Of a DNA stretch of 64,000 bases, positions 12,901-24,765 are shown piece by piece (position 1 is the first letter of the stretch; each line of letters starts with the position of its first letter). This DNA comes from Opisthocomus hoazin (lineage: Eukaryota > Chordata > Aves > Opisthocomiformes > Opisthocomidae). Under the pieces are notes generated by a model. The model was not told the DNA's origin, made no database searches, and worked only from the letters and a program-made list of their open reading frames with translations. The stretch spans positions 57,325,682 through 57,389,681 of the forward strand of contig NC_134418.1 in NCBI RefSeq assembly GCF_030867145.1. Reading direction: 5' to 3'. A program made the translations under genes and the position numbers.

Positions 12901-15900
12901 CTTCATTGCAATTGTGTGGTTACCTTTTTTTTTTTTTAATTGTGTACTATTGAGTAAATGCTTCTTGTAGTTTTTATTCTGGAAATCACTTTAAGCACAT
13001 ATCCAAAATTAATAATACATTTAAACATCCTTCATGAATAAGAATGGTTTTTTGAAAATGGAACCTTTAATGAAAAAAATAACTTTTCTTCTTCAGGAAT
13101 GGCAAGTGAAAAATAATAAAACTAGATATGATGCAAAATCTACCATGACATACTGATTTTTAGTTATTGGAAAACAAGTTAAAATATTAATGGCAAATGA
13201 TAAGTATTTAGAAAAAAACAGTTCTCTTCTGAAAACATTTTTTAGTGGCATTATGAGATCTGTGTTACTCCTCTTTTCATAATCATTTGACATTAGTGTA
13301 CACATAGCCATGTTTTTTCAGTTAGCAGTGTAAATATGTCTTGCAGACAAGACAAGTTCATTTTACTTTTCAGCAAGGACTTTAAAATTGAATCTTAGGA
13401 ACATTTGGCTAACAATACATTTCGTGTTAACAGAAGTATGAAATGTGCTTTTGAATATCCACCCTGGGGTCAAATCACTCGAATGAGGATTTGGTTTCAC
13501 AGGTCACTTATGTCCTTGTAAGTCCCCACTGCTGTCAAAAGGAATAGTCTGGATCTCCCATTTGTACCTCCTTCCCTGTCCTGTTTAGGGGATGTATTAC
13601 CCACACAGGTTTGTGATCAGCTGAATCAGCTTCTGGATCCGCTCTCCACTTTTTTTTTTTTTTTTTAGTAGGTTTGTGAATGTAAGTGCTTATGCTGGCA
13701 TGTGTGTGGATGCAGAAATGTAGAGCCAGGACAGAAAGGAAGGTGGGACTGGCCTTTTGGTAGCATTACATGTTATAGCTCAGCCTAAGCCAGTTGGGAA
13801 ACCATGCTTTGTAACTCTGTTCTTCAGTCATTTCCATGCTTGTGCCTGTTGTGCAGATAAGATGATGTTTCCAGTGCATGGAGGATAAATTTCCATTGTT
13901 ACAGCTATTTATACTGATAACCAGTTGTGAACTGATGAGATTTCATGTCTCATTATTCCCATGTGTTAGCTCAAATGTTTAATTTCTTATTATAGACATT
14001 GAAAAAGGAAGAACAGTTAAAACATTTGAAGGACAAAATAAATACTTCAATTTTACCTTTCTTCCTGCAAATTCCATTTTTGCTGTCTCCTAAAGGGGCA
14101 AAGCCCTGTTCAGCAGTATGTTAAAATGCTACTAAAACCAGTATGGTATTAACTTATTTGGCAGGAGGGGATAAAGAAAAGTTTTGTTTAGACAATCTTG
14201 AGCTGCTGTGGATTAGTAATTCTGCGTCTTCCTCAGCAAAGGAAAACATGTACAAGCATGACGAGAAATGCCTGCAAAGTAAAGAAAGTGCAACTACTGT
14301 GCTTAGCATGGCTGAGACTTTGCTTTGAAAAGTGTAGGCCAGGTATGTGGTTCCATTAGTTGTTCCACAATTAATGTTTAACCTGACTGCTGAAGATGTT
14401 TCTTCTAGCTGATAATGGTCACAAATTCATATACTCTTGCAAAAGACGCATCTATCCTGGTTAACTGAAACAGCTCTCATTAAGCTGAGGCCAGAGGGAG
14501 GAAGAAACACAGCAGGGAAAGAAACAACCCAGTAGAGAGGGGATATCAAAAGTCACCCAATGCTCAGAATTTGTTTTTATTTTACATGAAACGTGCTGGA
14601 ACTGATGTCATGTGGTTCTCAATCTCCAGCTCATATCAAACAGAGTGTTTTTCAGAGTACTTGTGTTTTGGACTTCCTGAATCCAACACATTGGTTAGTA
14701 TTCAGCTATTTACTGCTCAGCTTTCAACATGTGGGCCCTTTTTGGGGTTGGCCATCTTGAGACGAAATAGTAACATCCCAGTACGTATGAAATGTAAAAG
14801 CACTGGATACTCTGTAAAATAACTCAAATATGAATGGTATTTAGAAACTGACATCTTTTAATAACTCAATCAATTATTCAATCAATTGTGAATGAAAACA
14901 CAACATCCAGCTGCAGAGTAGGTGGGGTTCATAGCCGAAAGGTTTATGTTTATGTTGCTTAAGAAGACAAGTTAATAACAAGAACCCAGCTGTGTGTTCA
15001 CAAATGCAAAAAAAATGCATTTGAATATTAACTATTCCTTTTTTATAGATGGAAAACTAAAGTAGAGCCATTAAATGTTTGCTCAAGATTCACTGTCAAA
15101 TGTATTTTCACAGTGATTAGGAGTATCTAACTTTGATGCCTGTGGTGATTTTCATCTTGTTCTTTTACACCAAGTTAGGCATAACGAGAAGAGGGAGTAT
15201 TACAATAACTTCAGTACTACAATAACCCTCTGCGAAACCTGCAGATGTTAGACAAACAAGGCTTACCAGTTATATGGCTCCTCAGTTACATGAAGAAGCA
15301 ATACTACGTGCAGTTTGCAAACGATAGTGAACTCTGTCTCTCCAAAAAAACCCCAAAATGTATGCCTTTAAAAAAGCCTGATTTTGAAAGAACAACCTTA
15401 TTTTTTATGAATACTTTTTTGTTTGTTTTCTGAAGGTAAAAAAAAAATCATTCAGTTTATTTCTGGGTTACCGTGTCATTTAAAAATAAGTCTGGTTTAA
15501 CATGTTTCTGGGGATAAAGAATTCATGTTTTTTTAATCGATCTGGGATTGTTCTTTGTAATTTTAAAATAGGGTGAGTCTCCTCCATTGAGACACAAGGT
15601 TGAAACATCACGGCTTTCATCTGACCCAGTTTATTTAGGAATAACAAACAAAACGGCTTTTGAAATATCCTGCACCTAAAATTATGGGCCCTGGAATTTC
15701 AGAAAGGTTTCTCCCTCTGTTTTTAAATAGCCAATTTAAAAGAGAAATATTTCTTAGAAAATGTTCTGGTGTCCATATGGACAGTACTTTCAGACTTCAT
15801 TTTCCTGTTATATAAAGAAATAAGGTATTACCTTTCCCCACCTATCTACAAATAGAGTTTCCATGGTTACCTGGGTACCTGCTCATCGGGGATATGAGCA

Positions 15901-18900
15901 AAAGCAGCTTAGCAATTAAATAGCCTGATTTGTCATCTGAAGGAAGAAATCATTAGGAAAATGGTATTTGTCTAATTCACAGACATCTCCCAGTCATGTG
16001 TATATCACTAATTTGTCATTTATACACTGTGATTACTTTCACCAGGGGCCCATGCAAAATTAAGTCCTCATCACCAGCTTACATGTTTGCTTCAAGGCAG
16101 GACTGCACAGTTAATCCTTTCTGTTCTACCTTTACACGATTCTAGTATTATTCCAAGTGTCTGTTTGTGTAGTAGGAACCAAAAGGATCGTTAATAAAAC
16201 ATCTTTAAAGTAGTATACAGCTTGGGTGATGATGCTTTTAAATGCTAGCAGAAAGCACTCTCACAGGTATGTCATTGAGAAATTATTTGTTCTTGAATTG
16301 TGTTGCTCTACAGCTTACAGTAAAATTATTGAAATGTAAACTAGGCCTTCATATGATAATATAATGAGGAAGTAATAATTGGTATACAGTGAGGTATCCA
16401 TGGAATGTCTAGGTGAAACAGAGTGGGTGAGACTTACTTTTCTAATATAAAAATCAAACAGGGAAATCAGAAGTGTCATAGAATAGTAGAATGCTTTGCA
16501 TTGTAAGGAGCCTTTAGAAGTCATCTAGCCCAACCCCCCTGCATTAAGCGGGAACATCTTCAACTAGATCAGGTTGCTCAGAGTGCCGTCCAACCTGGCC
16601 TTGAATGTTTCCAGGGATGGGGCATCTACCACTTCTCTGGGCAACCTATTCCAGTATTTCACCACCCTCATCATAAAAAATTTCTTCCTTTTATCTAGTC
16701 TACATCTACCCTCCCTTAGTTTAAATCCATTGCTCCTTGTCCTATTGCAGCAAGCCCTGTTGAAAATATTTTCCCCCTCTTTCCTGTAGGCCCCCTTCAG
16801 GTACTGAAAGGCTGCTATAAGGTCTCCCCGCAGCCTTCTTTTCTCTACGCTGAACAGCCCCAACTCTCTCAGCCTTTCCTCATAGGAGGGGTACTCCAGC
16901 ACTCGGATCATCTTTGTGGCCCTCCTCTGGAACCCGTTCCAACAGTTCCATGTCCTTCTTGAGCAGAGGGCTCCAGAGCTGGACACAGGACTCCAGGTGG
17001 AATTTCACCAGAGCAGAGTAGAGGGGCAGAATCCCTTCCCTCGAACTGCTGGCCATGCTTCTCTTGATACAGCACAGGATATGGTTGGCCTTCTGGGCTG
17101 CGAGTGCATGCCTCGTGTAGCTTTTCATGCACCAGTACCGCCAAGTCCTTCTTGGCAGGGCTGCTCTCAATCCTTTCATCCCCCAGTCTGTATTGATACC
17201 AGGGGTTGCCCCGACCCAGGTGCAGGACCCTGCACATGGCCTTGTTGAACCTCATGAGGTTCACACAGGCCCACTTCCTGAGCTTGTCCAGGTCCCTCTG
17301 GATGGCATCCCATCCTTCTGGTGTGTCAACTGCACCACTCAGCTTGGTGTCATCTGCAAACTTGCTGAGGGTGCACTCAATCTTGCTAAGTCATTTATGA
17401 ACATGTTAAACAGCACCACTCCCAGTATGGACCCCTGAGGGACACCACTTGTCACTGACGTCCACTTGAACATCGAGCTGTTGACCACTACCCTCTGGCT
17501 GCAACCTTCCAACCAATTCCTTAGCCACCAAACAGTCCACCCATCAAATCCATATTTCTTCAATTTAGAGAGAAGGATGTTGTGGGCAATGACCTTTCAA
17601 ATATTATGGAGAGTGGCTTGGCAATGACATCAACCCATTCTCTCAGGACTCTGGGATGCATCTCGTCAAGCCCCACAGATTTATACATGTTTTAGTTCCT
17701 CAGGTGGTCACAGGAAGAAGAGGAATACGTTTCATTGGCCACAGGTAGAAAATATACATGAAAGCAAAAATATTTTTAGTTTTTATCTGAAGCCTTGCAA
17801 AATTTGCAACAATTGGATAATCCTTTAAGTGCTTTCTCCCATAATCTGTTCTTAACTATTCGTTCTGCAGGCAAATGACAGTTATTTCTGGGAATCAGCT
17901 AGTGGAGTGTCAAGAATGCCATAATCTCTACCACCAGGACTGCCATAAGCCTCAAGTGACAGACAAGGAAGTGAATGATCCTCGGCTTGTGTGGTATTGT
18001 GCCCGCTGTACCAGGCAGATGAAGAGAATGGTAGGAGTCCGGTTTTTGTATGAGCCCTATTTGAACACAGCAAGCTATTTCTAATATGTGAGAGTATTTT
18101 ATGGGTTCCAGAAATCTTTGGAAGCATGTTGGAGCACCATTTTTTCTCAGCAATGCTTCCCTTGCTGCAGCTGTGTTTTTTAATGTAGCATCTCAAAGAG
18201 TATTCTGTACTGTGCTTCTTAAACAAAGCTTTTTGAAAAACAGAGTGGAGTGAAGAAGAGTGAATTAGGATTATTTCCTACTTGGTAAGTAGCAGTTGAA
18301 AACTTTGTATTTCAGGCGATACTCAGTTTTTAGTACAGGTCTACCAAATGGCTTTACAGTTTTAGTTTTCTTCTCAGCTTTGAACATGAATGGTTGTTTT
18401 TCTTTAAGACAAAACTGCAAATTATAGTCTAGATCTTAAGTGCTGAGTGTTCTCAGGCTTGGCAATAAGCTAAGGGCAGCACTTCCCAGGAAAAAAACCT
18501 CTATTTTGATTGATCTGCATGTGAACTTTGTGACTAAACAGACTAGTTATTCCTGACCCCACAAGAACCCTACTCATTATGAGAAACAAACATCAGACTA
18601 AGAAAGCATCTTTGGGTGCATGAGACACTAACCATTAGTTTGCATGACTTTAGTTCTGACATTTTAAAATCAAACCCTTTTATACAGCAGAAAACGTGTT
18701 CTGTTTTGGAACTGATAACTTAGCAAATTGTTATCTGTTAAAATGGCTCTACTAAGAAACAAGAAAAGAAGGCAATGTAAGATCCTGGCCTAGGAGTTAA
18801 TCATCACTGACTGAAGTACACGATTATTCTGATGGTCATCAGGCCTTTGAACTCAGAGGAGTGTTTGCTTGAGATCAGTTGTTGCACAGGATAGCCATTG

Positions 18901-21900
18901 CAGCCACTGAACGTTTGCCTTCAGTATGCCCTTTCCTGTTTTTGTTTCAGCATAAATTCTACCACTTTATCTGCCACTTCTTAGCAGACTCTTGCAGCCT
19001 GTATCCCAGTACTGCTGGATTATGTCCTGGTCTTCCTCAAGTTCACCTGTCTTTGCCTTACTTCTGTGAAGGCCCAGTGCTTTCCTGTTCCTCAGGTGTC
19101 AACACTGCTGCTCTTTGCATGCTGATATAACACGTCCTATTCAGTATGCTTTTTGGCTGGACTCTGTCCCCAGTATCATATTTGGCACTACCTCCACGTG
19201 CCCTATTGGTTTATTTCTCCGGCATCGTTCACCTTGAAATTGTAAAGGCCAGATTGCAATCTGTAAACGCTCATGCTTTTTGTTAACAGTTAATGTTATA
19301 AGACCCGTAACTAATTTGGGGATTCTTTTCCTAACACACAGGCTCAAAAGACACAAAAACCACCTCAAAAACCAGCTCCTGCAGTGGCTTCAGTTGCACC
19401 AGCTGTGAAGGATCCATTGGTCAAGAAGCCAGAAATTAAGTTAAAGCCTGAAACTCCACCAACTTTTCTAGCATTCAAGAGAACAGAAGTCAAGGTAATG
19501 TAGTATAAATTTTACAGAAGAAGAGTTTACATTTCACTGCACAGAGTATATTTTTTTCAATTAGACCAATCTTTTCTCACAAGAGTCATGAATAAAAATA
19601 GTCTGCTATACCGTGTGTACTGAGTAGTACCGTAGGATAGTGTTTTTGCATTAACATTAAAAGAGCGACAGGGAAAAAACCCTCAGTTCAACTGTAAGTC
19701 CCTAAAGTATCCAGCTCTTGACTGTGTTTTTATGTTATAAGGGAGAAAATGGAATTTACTCCATGGTTTTTTTTAATTGATATTTTGTACAACTAGAAAT
19801 CCTGATAAATGTGTGCTCGCAGGCCAGAAGGCCAGCTGTATATTGGGCTGCATCAAAAGGAGCATGGCCAGCAGGTTGAGGGAGGTGATTCCACCCCTCT
19901 GCTCAGCTCTGGTGAGACCCCACCTGGAGTCCTGCGTCCAGCTCTGGATACCTCAGCACAGGAAAGACATGGAGCTGTTGGAGCAGGTCCAGAGGAGGCC
20001 ACAAAAATGGCCAGGGGGCTGGAACACCTCTGCTGTGAGGAAAGGCTGAGAGATTTGGGGTGGTTCAGCCTGGAGAAGAGAAGCTTGTGGGCCCACCTTA
20101 TAGCAGCCTTTCAGTACTTAAGGGGGACCTACAGGAAGGATGGGGAGGGACTCGTAATTAGGGAGTGTAGTGATAGAACGAGGGGTAATGGTTTTAGACT
20201 GAAAGAGGGTAGATTTAAATAGATATAAGGAAGAAATACTTCACTGTGAGGGTGGTGAGCCAGTGGCACAGGTTGCCCAGAGAAGTTGTGGATGCCCCAT
20301 CCCCGGAAGTGTTCAAGGCCAGGCTGGATGGGGCTTTGAGCAACCTGGTGCAGTGGAAGGTGTCCCTGCCCATGGCACGGCGATTAGAACAAGATGATCT
20401 TCAAGGTCCCTTCTCACCCAAACCGTTCTCTGATTCTGTGAATTGTATAAAAGATACAATTTGCTATCTGTGGTCGAGTGACATGCATATTTTGATAGTT
20501 AGAAGGCTTCTGCTCATGATAATAGGGAAACTGTAGCTGAATCTCTGGGATATAATTTAGGAGGCTGTTTCTTATATATGTTGCCTCATGCTTCTGCTTC
20601 TCCCAGGTGTTTAATAAATATTGTCACAAGTTGGTCAAAGGTGGTAAACCAGAAGCAGTGCAATAAATAACATAGTAGTCTAACAAAGGATGACCCTTAC
20701 CTAGGAAAACACATCTTTAATTCAGAATCAAAGCAATTATTCATATGCTCAGTGTTATGTTTGCCGTTGCTCTGCTTGGATGCAAACCATCATGAATAAT
20801 ATGATGGCTATTGCTCAAGCACTTACTTGTGAATATCTTTTTTTCACCTCAGCAGAGTTATTTATGTGCCTAAATGGGTTGTAAGAGTGAGGCCAGATTT
20901 TATCCATCATCTTTACTGTTTAGAAACTGTCTGGATATATTACAGAAGGGGTATTATTTGAAGAGAGGATTTTAATTTCCATTTTGACTCTGTCATCTGG
21001 TATAACTCTGGTTTAATAATTCAACACGTTTATTATCCCCTTCTGAAAATTTGGGATTATTTGGTTTAAGGTGTAGGAATGGCCCTTAGTGTGTACGGCA
21101 CTTTGCAGGCAAGGAAAACTTTGTTTGCAGGAGGTTTGTTCTTTAGCAGTACCTGAATGGGAAGACTACAGGAAAGAAGTCCAGTGAGTTGTTGTTTTTT
21201 TTTTTGAAATTGTGTCTATGGTACAGGATGCTAAGAACCAAGAGGAGGGAAGGGAAGGAAAGGAAAAAGTTTAGACACTTTGACCAAAAGACTGTAATAA
21301 ATGCAATACTTTATTGCTGTGTCTAATTTTTGTCATCTTGTTGGAAAGTGACACCAGGTAATGACAGTAAACAATAAAAGGTGGTGGCTTGCCTCCCTTT
21401 TTTATACGTCACAAATTTAGGCTTTTTGTAGTTACTTCAGTTAAACATAGCCTGCTAGCTGTATAGAAGAAAGGGAAGAAAAGATAATACTGTTTTTCTG
21501 TGGCTGGGGAATTTAAAGTTGGCTGCACTTGGCATCCTTTGCTTTTCTTGTTAATACCTTTAACTGTAGTGACCAGTGATGAAACATTGTCCACTCGGTG
21601 TTACTGGGAAAGGAACTGAAACAGAGACTTGATCTATTCCTGCTGTGATGTTACACAAATAGGTGCTACTGTAGTAAGAATGTTTGCTTTATTTTAGACC
21701 TCGGCAGCCATTTCAGGGAACTCGGCCAGTACAAGTGTTTCCTCTTCAGCAACCAGTGGCCTTACAGGATGGGCTGCTTTTGCAGCTAAAACCTCCTCTG
21801 CCAATCCATCAACTGCCAAACTGGGATCAACAGCACAGAGCGCCAGTGGGAAACCTGCAGCTTCTTCAAGTAACCAGAAACCTGTGGGTTTGTCGGGGTT

Positions 21901-22279
21901 GGCAACTTCCAAAACAGGACTAGGGTCAAAAATAGCCTCTGCCAACAACAGCACAAACCCTGTTCAGCTGAAGCCTCCGCCACCTCTGACACTGGGGAAA
22001 ACCACTCTTAGCCGTTCGGTCAGCAGCGACAATGTCAGCAAAGTAGGTCTACCTAGTCCCAGCAGTACGGCGCCGAGCACCAGCAGCCAGGTGAGCAGCG
22101 GGAACGGCAACAGTGGAACCACAGGTAACAGTGGGGGCAACGCAAGTAAAACCACAGCAGATACTGGCAATCAGTCAAACTCCCTAAAAGGCCCGACTTC
22201 TCAGGAATCTCAGCTCAATGCTATGAAAAGGTTACAAATGGTCAAGAAGAAGGCTGCTCAAAAGAAACTCAAGAAGTAG
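9814..22279 (+). CDS. INTS12: INTS12, Integrator complex subunit 12 (complete CDS, 6 coding exons)
   Basis: Joined coding exons 9814-9969, 11993-12145, 12699-12886, 17871-18030, 19342-19494 and 21698-22279 give 463 residues plus stop, about the length of human INTS12 (462). All introns are GT-AG and the phases fit. In order: a conserved N-terminal microdomain (residues 1-45; in Drosophila this part binds IntS1), a Lys/Ser-rich linker, an acidic stretch ([12 protein letters not shown]), a C4HC3 PHD finger with C162, C165, C179, C182, H187, C190, C209 and C212, then a long Ser/Thr/Asn/Gly-rich tail ending in a Lys-rich helix. INTS12 is a nuclear subunit of Integrator, which cleaves snRNA 3' ends and attenuates RNA polymerase II near promoters. 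Transcription probably starts in the CpG island at 2.8-3.9 kb. No lesion was seen. Confidence 0.96.
9970..11992 (+). other. INTS12: INTS12 intron 2
   Basis: 2.0-kb phase-0 intron between donor GTATTG and acceptor TTTTTAG. No repeat or gene recognised. Short ORFs near 11.05-11.45 kb on both strands lack coding character. Confidence 0.85.
11993..12145 (+). CDS. INTS12: INTS12 coding exon 2
   Basis: Encodes residues 53-103, a Lys/Ser/Thr-rich linker ([15 protein letters not shown]... to ...KRSTDK). Acceptor TTTTTAG|GAA, donor AAA|GTAAGC; both phase 0. It is too short and start-less to appear as an ATG-initiated ORF, but its frame continues both neighbours. Confidence 0.94.
12146..12698 (+). other. 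INTS12: INTS12 intron 3
   Basis: Short 553-bp phase-0 intron, acceptor TGTAACAG. It contains one very short CR1 3' tail (about 12338-12415). Confidence 0.9.
12338..12415 (+). mobile_element. Severely 5'-truncated CR1 tail
   Basis: About 80 bp reading 'CAGGGGGTTTGGACTAGATG' then 'AGGTCCCTTCCAGCCC' and a degenerate TTCTGTGTTTCT terminus. This is the diagnostic CR1 3' end, with nothing of ORF2 left. Confidence 0.85.
12699..12886 (+). CDS. INTS12: INTS12 coding exon 3 (start of PHD finger)
   Basis: Encodes residues 104-165 plus two bases of Arg166. Includes a basic KKPR segment, the acidic/Ser stretch before the PHD finger, and the first two zinc ligands C162 and C165 (LACVVC). Donor CAG|GTAAGT, phase 2. 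Confidence 0.95.
12887..17870 (+). other. INTS12: INTS12 intron 4 (splits the PHD finger)
   Basis: 5.0-kb phase-2 intron, acceptor TTCTGCAG. Holds a 17-nt T tract (13650-13666) and a minus-strand CR1 (16476-17720). 12.9-16.4 kb is otherwise AT-rich unique sequence; ORFs there look random. Confidence 0.9.
16476..17720 (-). mobile_element. CR1 LINE copy, 3' 1.2 kb, minus strand
   Basis: Starts with the inverted CR1 terminus TCATAGAATAGTAGAATG and the 'CAACCCCCCTGCATTAAGCG' block, then runs through the last third of ORF2. Minus-strand phrases include '[20 protein letters not shown]' (16580-16640), '[21 protein letters not shown]' type text (16830-16890) and '[20 protein letters not shown]' (17400-17460; SIL-G is the RT motif just before the catalytic FADD region). 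Broken by frameshifts; 5'-truncated near 17720. It lies antisense within INTS12 intron 4, about 150 bp upstream of the PHD exon. Confidence 0.93.
17871..18030 (+). CDS. INTS12: INTS12 coding exon 4 (PHD finger core)
   Basis: Encodes the last base of Arg166 and residues 167-219. Carries C179/C182, H187/C190 and C209/C212 of the C4HC3 PHD zinc finger, including the [16 protein letters not shown] motif and the conserved W207 before the final Cys pair (WYCARC). Donor ATG|GTAGGA, phase 0. PHD fingers usually bind histone tails, but published fly work found this one dispensable for snRNA processing. Confidence 0.96.
18031..19341 (+). other. INTS12: INTS12 intron 5
   Basis: 1.3-kb phase-0 intron, acceptor AACACACAG. 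Nothing else recognised. Confidence 0.88.
19342..19494 (+). CDS. INTS12: INTS12 coding exon 5
   Basis: Encodes residues 220-270, a Pro/Lys/Ala-rich linker ([14 protein letters not shown] ... [10 protein letters not shown]). Acceptor CACACAG|GCT, donor AAG|GTAATG; phase 0 at both ends, so skipping it would keep the frame. Confidence 0.94.
19495..21697 (+). other. INTS12: INTS12 intron 6
   Basis: 2.2-kb phase-0 intron, acceptor TTATTTTAG. Contains a plus-strand CR1 (19810-20442) and a purine-rich GGAAGGGAAGG tract near 21245. 20.45-21.69 kb shows nothing else. Confidence 0.88.
19810..20442 (+). mobile_element. CR1 LINE 3' fragment, plus strand
   Basis: Begins abruptly in ORF2 ('[10 protein letters not shown]') and runs through the CR1 C-terminus ('[20 protein letters not shown]' near 20262-20322) to the 3' end 'TTCAAGGTCCCTTCTCACCC' and a TTCTCTGATTCTGTG tail. 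Frameshifted; same strand as the host gene. Confidence 0.92.
21698..22279 (+). CDS. INTS12: INTS12 coding exon 6 (C-terminal tail, stop)
   Basis: Encodes residues 271-463. The first three quarters are Ser/Thr/Ala/Asn/Gly-rich and predicted disordered, including [14 protein letters not shown]. It closes with a conserved Lys-rich helical end ([20 protein letters not shown]) and TAG at 22277-22279. Acceptor ATTTTAG|ACC, phase 0. Confidence 0.96.
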   Translation, partial: TSAAISGNSASTSVSSSATSGLTGWAAFAAKTSSANPSTAKLGSTAQSASGKPAASSSNQKPVGLSGLATSKTGLGSKIASANNSTNPVQLKPPPPLTLGKTTLSRSVSSDNVSKVGLPSPSSTAPSTSSQVSSGNGNSGTTGNSGGNASKTTADTGNQSNSLKGPTSQESQLNAMKRLQMVKKKAAQKKLKK

Positions 22280-22640
22280 TATGGCTGCTTGCTAGTTTTG
22301 TTGGTTGTGTTCTGTGAAACAGCAGTGTTGGTGTTTTTCTTAGAGTATCCCCAGGTTACTGGACTGACATGGCAGTTAAATCAGGGAAGGCCAAAAGTTA
22401 TGTTACACAAGAGGTCAAACTTTGATAATCCTAGTATTCCTTCTGACTTTGTAAATCTATGAATTGAATATATTGGAGGAATTCACTGTTATATGCCCCT
22501 GGTATTTAGCTCAAACCACTGAAACTTGAAATTGTAAAAGTTGGGTATTTTGGAATATATAAAAAACCAGCTTTATGTGGATGCTTAATAAATTGAACTT
22601 ACTGAAATTGTCAAATAAAAGTATTGTCAATCTGGGAAAT
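22280..22640 (+). other. INTS12: INTS12 3' UTR
   Basis: AT-rich sequence after the stop codon, ending around two poly(A) signals at 22587 and 22614. The exact cleavage site is inferred. No competing gene occupies it. Confidence 0.7.
22587..22619 (+). promoter_or_regulatory. INTS12: INTS12 poly(A) signals (two AATAAA)
   Basis: AATAAA hexamers at 22587-22592 and 22614-22619, about 310-340 nt after the stop. The T/G-richer stretch ATTGTTGCTGTTCT follows near 22643. Either could be used; a short 3' UTR results. Confidence 0.7.
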
Positions 22641-22804
22641 CATTGTTGCTGTTCTATCACCCCATTTTCCAATACTTAAAATGTCTCAGCTCTTCAGAGT
22701 TGTCTATAGTGTGCAGAGTTAATGAAATTTATCCCAAATTATACAGTTCCTTAGAGAAAAATATTTACTTTTAAACAATTTCAAAAATTAACTTAACATA
22801 AACA

Positions 22805-24765
22805 GGCAAGAGACTGGCATGGCTGAGTTGAGACCTGCTGGTCAAACTAAAAGGCAAGAAGGAAATGCACAGAAACTGGAAGCAGGGATGGGGAGCCTGG
22901 GGAGAGTACAGGGATGCTGCCCAGTTGTGTAGGGATGGAGTCGGGAAGGCCAAGGTGTGGCTGGAGCTGAACTTGGCAAGGGATGCGAAGAATAATAAGG
23001 GCTTCTACAGGTATGTCAGACAGAAAAGGAAGGTCAAAGAAAGTGTACCCCCTTGGTGAGCAAGAATGGCAAACTGTTAACAACTGATGAGGAGAAGGCT
23101 GAGGTACTCAACAGCTTTTTTGCCTCTGTCTTCACTGGTAACCTCTCTTCCCACACCTCTCAAAAGGATGGATTACAAAATGGGTATTGGGGGAGCAACG
23201 TTCCTTCCACTGTAAGAGAAGATCAGGTTTGTGACCACCTGAGGAACTAGAACGTACATAAGTCTGTGGGGCTTGACCAGGTGCATCCCAGAGTCCTGAG
23301 GGAATTGGCTGATACAGTTGCCAAGACACCCTCTGTCGTATTTGAAAAGTTATGACAGTCAAGTCCCCAGTGACTGGAAAAAGGGAAATACTACACCGAT
23401 TTTTAAAAAGGGTGGGAAGGAGGACCCTGGGAACTACAGACCTGTCAGCCTCACGTCTGTGCCTGGGAAGATCATGGAACAGATCCTCCTAGAAGCTATG
23501 TTAAGTCCCTTGGAGGACAGGGAGGTGAGTCGAGACAGCCGCCATGGCTTCACCAAGGGCAAGTCCTGCCTGACCAACCTAGTGGCTTTCTATGGTGGCG
23601 TGACTGCATCAGTGGACAAGGCAAGACCTATGGTTGTCATCTATCTGGACTTCTGTAAGGCCTTCGATACAGTCCCCCACAACATCCTTTTCTCCAAATT
23701 GGAGAGGTATGGATTTGACGGGTGGACTGCTCCGTGGATGAGGAATGGGTTGGATGCTTGCACGCAGAGGGTAGCAGTCGACAGCTCAATGGATGGAGAT
23801 TGGTGAAAAGTGGTGTCCCTCAGGGGTCTATATGGGGAGCGGTGCTGTTTCGTTCATCAATGATATAGACAGCAGGATTGAGTGCACCCTCAGCAAGTTT
23901 GCAGATGACACCAAGCTGAGTGGTACAGCTGAGACACCAGAAGGACGGGATGCCATCCAGAGGGACCTGGACAAGCTTAAGAAGTGGGCCCGTGCGAACC
24001 TCATGAGGTTCAACAAGGCCATGTGCAGGGTCCTGCACCTGGGTCAGGGCAACCCCTGGTATCAATACAGACTGGGGGATGAAGGGATTGAGAGCAGCCC
24101 TGCCAAGAAGGACTTGGCGGTACTGGTGCATGAAAAGCTACACATGAGCCAGCAGTGTGCGCTCGCAGCCCAGGTGGTCAACCATATCCTGTGCTGCATC
24201 AAGAGAAGCGTGGCCAGCAGGTCGAGGGAGGGGATTCTGCCTCTCCACTCTGCTCTGGTGAGACCTCACCTGGAGTCCTGTGTCCAGCTCTGGAGTCCCC
24301 AGCACAGGAAAGACAAGGACCTGTTGGAGCAGGTCCAGAGAAGGCCACAAACATGATCAGAGGGATGAAGCACCCCTCCTATGAGGAGAGGCTGAGAGAG
24401 TTGGAGCTGTTCAGCCTGGAGAAAAGGCGGCTGCCTTCCAATACTTGTAAGAAAGATAGGGACAAACTTTTTATCAGGGCCTGTTGCAATAGGGCAAGGG
24501 GTAATGGTTTTAAAGTAAAAGAGGGTAGATTTAGACTGGATATAAGGAAGAAATTTTTTATGATGGGGGTGGTGATACACAAGCACAGGTTGCCCAGAGA
24601 GATGGTAGATGTCCCATCCCTGGAAACATTCAAGGTGAGATTGGATGGGGCTTTGAGGAAACTGATCTAGTTGAAGATGTCTCTGCTTATTACGGGGGAT
24701 TGGGCTAGGTGAACTCTAAAGGTCTCTTCCAACCCAAACTAGTCTATGATTCTCTATTCTATTTA
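22805..24765 (+). mobile_element. Longest CR1 LINE copy: broken ORF2 reverse transcriptase
   Basis: About 1.95 kb of CR1 ORF2 plus 3' end in the plus strand. Readable pieces, spread over several frames: 'ARDAKNNKGFYRYV' (near 22980), '[20 protein letters not shown]' (near 23400-23460, RT start), '[15 protein letters not shown]' (near 23640-23685, RT motif A with its catalytic Asp), '[10 protein letters not shown]' (near 23895, motif C with the FADD box), and the C-terminal [17 protein letters not shown] region (near 24380). It ends in a CTATGATTCTCTATTCTAT tail, the typical CR1 terminal microsatellite. Frameshifts and stops separate the pieces, so it cannot make an active enzyme. It lies about 160 bp downstream of the INTS12 poly(A) signals. 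Confidence 0.95.

Noticed and set aside
17018-17500. A possible short tandem or satellite array within the CR1 at 16.5-17.7 kb
   Set aside because: Repeated-looking phrases are ordinary CR1 ORF2 sequence; no periodicity.
16564-17563. Minus-strand ORFs of 74-140 codons in INTS12 intron 4
   Set aside because: CR1 ORF2 fragments; plus-strand ORFs there are shadows.
23318-24670. ORFs of 160-190 codons that look like reverse-transcriptase genes
   Set aside because: They are frame-shifted pieces of one CR1 ORF2 and not a host gene or an active element.
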